DNA from: an uncultured Lysobacteraceae bacterium
Lineage (GTDB): Bacteria; Pseudomonadota; Gammaproteobacteria; Xanthomonadales; Xanthomonadaceae
Direction: 5' to 3'
Assembly (NCBI GenBank): GCA_946482565.1
Contig: CAMLSB010000064.1
Location: forward strand, 1 to 9,123
Length of the DNA stretch: 9,123 nt
Every line of letters starts with the position of its first letter. The first letter of the stretch is position 1. Under the pieces are notes generated by a model. It was not told where the DNA came from and ran no database searches. It saw nothing but the letters and a program-made list of their open reading frames with translations. Made by a program: the position numbers and the translations under genes. Shown here piece by piece: positions 7,550 through 9,123 of this stretch.

Positions 7550-8524
7550 TCAGCGCCCCTCGCGCCGCGACAGGCGGCGGAGCATCAGCCGCGCCAGCGA
7601 CAGCACCACGAAGGTGACCAGGAACAGGACGAAGCCGAGCGCGATCAACGCGGAGCGGTACATCTCCGAATCGGCCTCGGCGAACTCGTTGGCGATGGTC
7701 GCGGCGATCGAGTTGCCGGGCATCAGCAGCGACGCCACGAGCTCGTGCGCGTTGCCGAGCACGAAGGTCACCGCCATCGTCTCGCCGAGGGCGCGACCGA
7801 GGCCGAGGAAGACGCCGCCGATCACCGCCGATCGCGTGTAGGGCAGGACCACGTCCCACACCACTTCCCAGCGGGTCGAACCGAGCGCGTAGGCCGACTC
7901 CTTCAGCCGCCCGGGCACGGTGAGGAAGACCTCGCGCATCACCGAGGCGATGAACGGGATCACCATGATCGCCAGCACCAGGCCGGCGGTCAGCATGCCG
8001 AGGCCCAGCGGCGGCCCGGAGAACAGGGTTCCGACCAGCGGCCACTGGCCCATGTGCGCGTCGATCCACGGATAGACGTGCTCCGACAGCACCGGCACCA
8101 GCACGAACAGGCCCCACATGCCGTAGATGATCGAGGGAATGCCCGCCAGCAGCTCGATCGCCGCGCCCACCGTTCCGCGCATCCACTTCGGCGCGAGCTT
8201 CAATGGGAATGCTTCGGTGAGGAACATGGCGATGCCGAAGCTCACCGGCACCGCGATGACCATGGCGATGACGGCGGTGACCACCGTGCCGTAGATCGGC
8301 ACCAGCGCGCCGAAGTGCTGCCCGACCGGATCCCATTCGCGCGACCACAGGAAACCGATGCCGAAGGTCGAGAAGGCCGCGCGGCCGCCCCAGAGCATCG
8401 AGAACGCGGCGGCCCCCAGCGCGATCAGCACCAGCACGCCGGCGCCGGTCACCAGCCAGCGGAAGGCGCGGTCGGCGAAGGCGTCGTCGCGGGGCGTGTC
8501 CGGGCGGGCGGCGGCAGCTTGCAA
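7550..8524 (-). CDS. pstC: Phosphate ABC transporter permease PstC (TTG start)
   Basis: PstC pairs with PstA to form the phosphate channel. The 324-residue protein has about six membrane segments (roughly 24-46, 76-103, 121-147, 173-200, 232-258 and 290-316). The PstB-docking loop KESAYALGSTRWEVVWDVVLP is at 208-228, and the charged motif GRALGETMAV (243-252) carries Arg244 and Glu248, the equivalents of residues essential in E. coli PstC. The start is inferred to be TTG at 8524. There is no in-frame ATG between the domain and the upstream intergenic region, and a GGAG ribosome site (8532-8535) is seven bases from the TTG. The nearest ATG, at 8535-8537, is in another frame. The gene leads the pstCAB-phoU unit, downstream of a PHO box. 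Confidence 0.95.
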   Translation of the reverse strand: MQAAAARPDTPRDDAFADRAFRWLVTGAGVLVLIALGAAAFSMLWGGRAAFSTFGIGFLWSREWDPVGQHFGALVPIYGTVVTAVIAMVIAVPVSFGIAMFLTEAFPLKLAPKWMRGTVGAAIELLAGIPSIIYGMWGLFVLVPVLSEHVYPWIDAHMGQWPLVGTLFSGPPLGLGMLTAGLVLAIMVIPFIASVMREVFLTVPGRLKESAYALGSTRWEVVWDVVLPYTRSAVIGGVFLGLGRALGETMAVTFVLGNAHELVASLLMPGNSIAATIANEFAEADSEMYRSALIALGFVLFLVTFVVLSLARLMLRRLSRREGR

Positions 8525-8531
8525 GGCGTGG

Positions 8532-8535
8532 CTCC
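8532..8535 (-). promoter_or_regulatory. Shine-Dalgarno GGAG that fixes the pstC TTG start
   Basis: On the minus strand GGAG lies seven bases before the TTG at 8524. It overlaps the out-of-frame ATG at 8537-8535, which makes initiation at that ATG unlikely. No other initiation codon in the pstC frame has such a site. Confidence 0.65.
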
Positions 8536-8609
8536 ATGGCGTCGTCGCCGGGCGGCCCGGCGGCTGCGCACATGAAATGATGTTTCGATGACAAGCCGCC
8601 TGCAGTTGC

Positions 8610-8627
8610 GTGACAGCTGGATGACAG
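8610..8627 (-). promoter_or_regulatory. PHO box (PhoB binding site) for pstCAB-phoU
   Basis: Read on the minus strand, CTGTCAT at 8627-8621 and CTGTCAC at 8616-8610 are separated by CCAG. This is the classical PHO box: two 7-base repeats at 11-base spacing, agreeing with the PhoB consensus at all repeat positions. It lies 86 bases upstream of the pstC start and just downstream of the pstS terminator, so it should drive pstCAB-phoU when phosphate is scarce. I see no convincing -10 box; CATCAT at 8582-8577 is the best weak candidate. Further degenerate repeats continue at 11-base spacing toward pstC. Confidence 0.85.
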
Positions 8628-8653
8628 CGCCTTCCCTGGCTTGATCGAAGCGC

Positions 8654-8679
8654 AAAAAAAACGCGGGCCGAAGCCCGCG
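8654..8679 (-). terminator. Intrinsic terminator after pstS
   Basis: On the minus strand a 7-bp GC-only stem (CGCGGGC with GCCCGCG, 8679-8673 and 8668-8662) is closed by a TTCG tetraloop and followed by eight T residues (8661-8654). It starts 27 bases after the pstS stop codon. It should end most pstS transcripts, so pstS and pstCAB-phoU can be expressed at different levels. Confidence 0.93.
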
Positions 8680-8706
8680 CAAATGTTCTCCTGGGGGAGG
8701 AATGGG

Positions 8707-9123
8707 TCAGTACTTCATCTCGGTGGACCAGTAGGCCTCGATCTGCTTTACCAGGTCGTCCGGCAGCGGCACGTAGTCCAGCGCCTTGGCCTGGGCATCG
8801 CCGTTCGCATAGGCCCAGCGGAAAAATTCGCGGGCGTTGCGGGCGCGCGCGGCGTCCTTCGGGTGCTTGTACATCAGGATGAAGTTGGTCGCGGCGATCG
8901 GCCAGGCGTTCTCGCCGGGAGCGTTCGTCATGACCAGGTAGAAGTCCTTCGCGTTCTTCCAGTCTGCGCTGGCGGCCGCGGCCTGGAAGGTGTCGTCGCT
9001 CGGGTTGACGAAGTTGCCGGCGGCGTTCTTCAGGCGCGAGTAGGTGATCCGGTTCTGCAGCGCGTACGACAGCTCGACGTAGCCGATGCCGCCGACGATC
9101 TGCTTGACGTACGCGGCCACGCC
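8707..9123 (-). CDS. pstS: Periplasmic phosphate-binding protein PstS, C-terminal part (5' end outside window)
   Basis: PstS captures phosphate in the periplasm and delivers it to PstCA. The frame is open from the window edge to a TGA at 8709-8707, covering the last 138 residues. They include VKQIVGGIGYVELSYALQNRITYSRLKNAAG, the conserved region of the second lobe of the binding protein. This is followed by NAWPIAATNFILMYKHP and a C-terminal helix region ending LPDDLVKQIEAYWSTEMKY, all as in gammaproteobacterial PstS. The signal peptide and the phosphate-binding residues of the first lobe lie outside the window. The gene is the first of the locus in transcription order and is followed by a strong terminator before pstC. 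Confidence 0.96.
   Translation of the reverse strand, partial: GVAAYVKQIVGGIGYVELSYALQNRITYSRLKNAAGNFVNPSDDTFQAAAASADWKNAKDFYLVMTNAPGENAWPIAATNFILMYKHPKDAARARNAREFFRWAYANGDAQAKALDYVPLPDDLVKQIEAYWSTEMKY

Noticed and set aside
7512..8594. A 360-codon minus-strand frame starting near an ATG upstream of pstC.
   Set aside because: It is Arg/Pro-rich without membrane segments, whereas the overlapping frame encodes clear PstC.
1..9123. Search for a novel defence, toxin-antitoxin, phage or biosynthetic system.
   Set aside because: Every coding stretch is accounted for by recognised families, and the intergenic gaps are short. Nothing in the window supports such a system.

Overview
The window is GC-rich, with third codon positions almost all G or C, and looks like an ordinary chromosome segment of a gammaproteobacterium of the Xanthomonadaceae/Lysobacteraceae type (Lysobacter, Luteimonas, Stenotrophomonas, Xanthomonas). 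This rests on the close agreement of RNase T and RlmB with the gammaproteobacterial proteins, a GTAG-headed REP (SMAG-like) inverted pair typical of these genomes, and the gene order pstS-pstC-pstA-pstB-phoU. The assignment is inference from recalled family sequences; no search was run.

Layout. At 1-444 (+) is the C-terminal half of the 23S rRNA methyltransferase RlmB, followed after 16 bp by a small SMR-family guanidinium exporter (sugE/gdx, 461-778). A 55-bp inverted REP pair (775-829) lies between sugE and the convergent RNase T gene (rnt, 826-1470, -). Its two GTAG heads form the TAG stop codons of both genes. A short divergent gap leads to a two-gene plus-strand operon: an exported GH92 alpha-mannosidase (1543-4074) and, 12 bp later, a Tat-targeted N4-(beta-N-acetylglucosaminyl)-L-asparaginase (4087-5124). 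Together these could trim the mannose and break the GlcNAc-Asn bond of N-glycans, although no endoglycosidase or transporter is in view.

The rest (5134-9123, -) is the high-affinity phosphate uptake and signalling locus. Transcription runs right to left: pstS (partial at the window edge), a UUCG-loop terminator, a PHO box, then the tightly packed genes pstC, pstA, pstB and phoU with 1-bp gaps or short overlaps. PstS binds periplasmic phosphate, PstC and PstA form the channel, PstB is the ATPase, and PhoU links transport state to PhoR/PhoB signalling. The terminator plus PHO box suggest that pstS is transcribed separately and pstCAB-phoU has its own PhoB-driven promoter.

I see no prophage, insertion sequence, CRISPR array, toxin-antitoxin pair or defence system. 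The most unusual items are the REP pair that supplies both stop codons of a convergent gene pair, the GH92-glycosylasparaginase pair, and an apparent 11-bp-periodic extension of the PHO box upstream of pstC.
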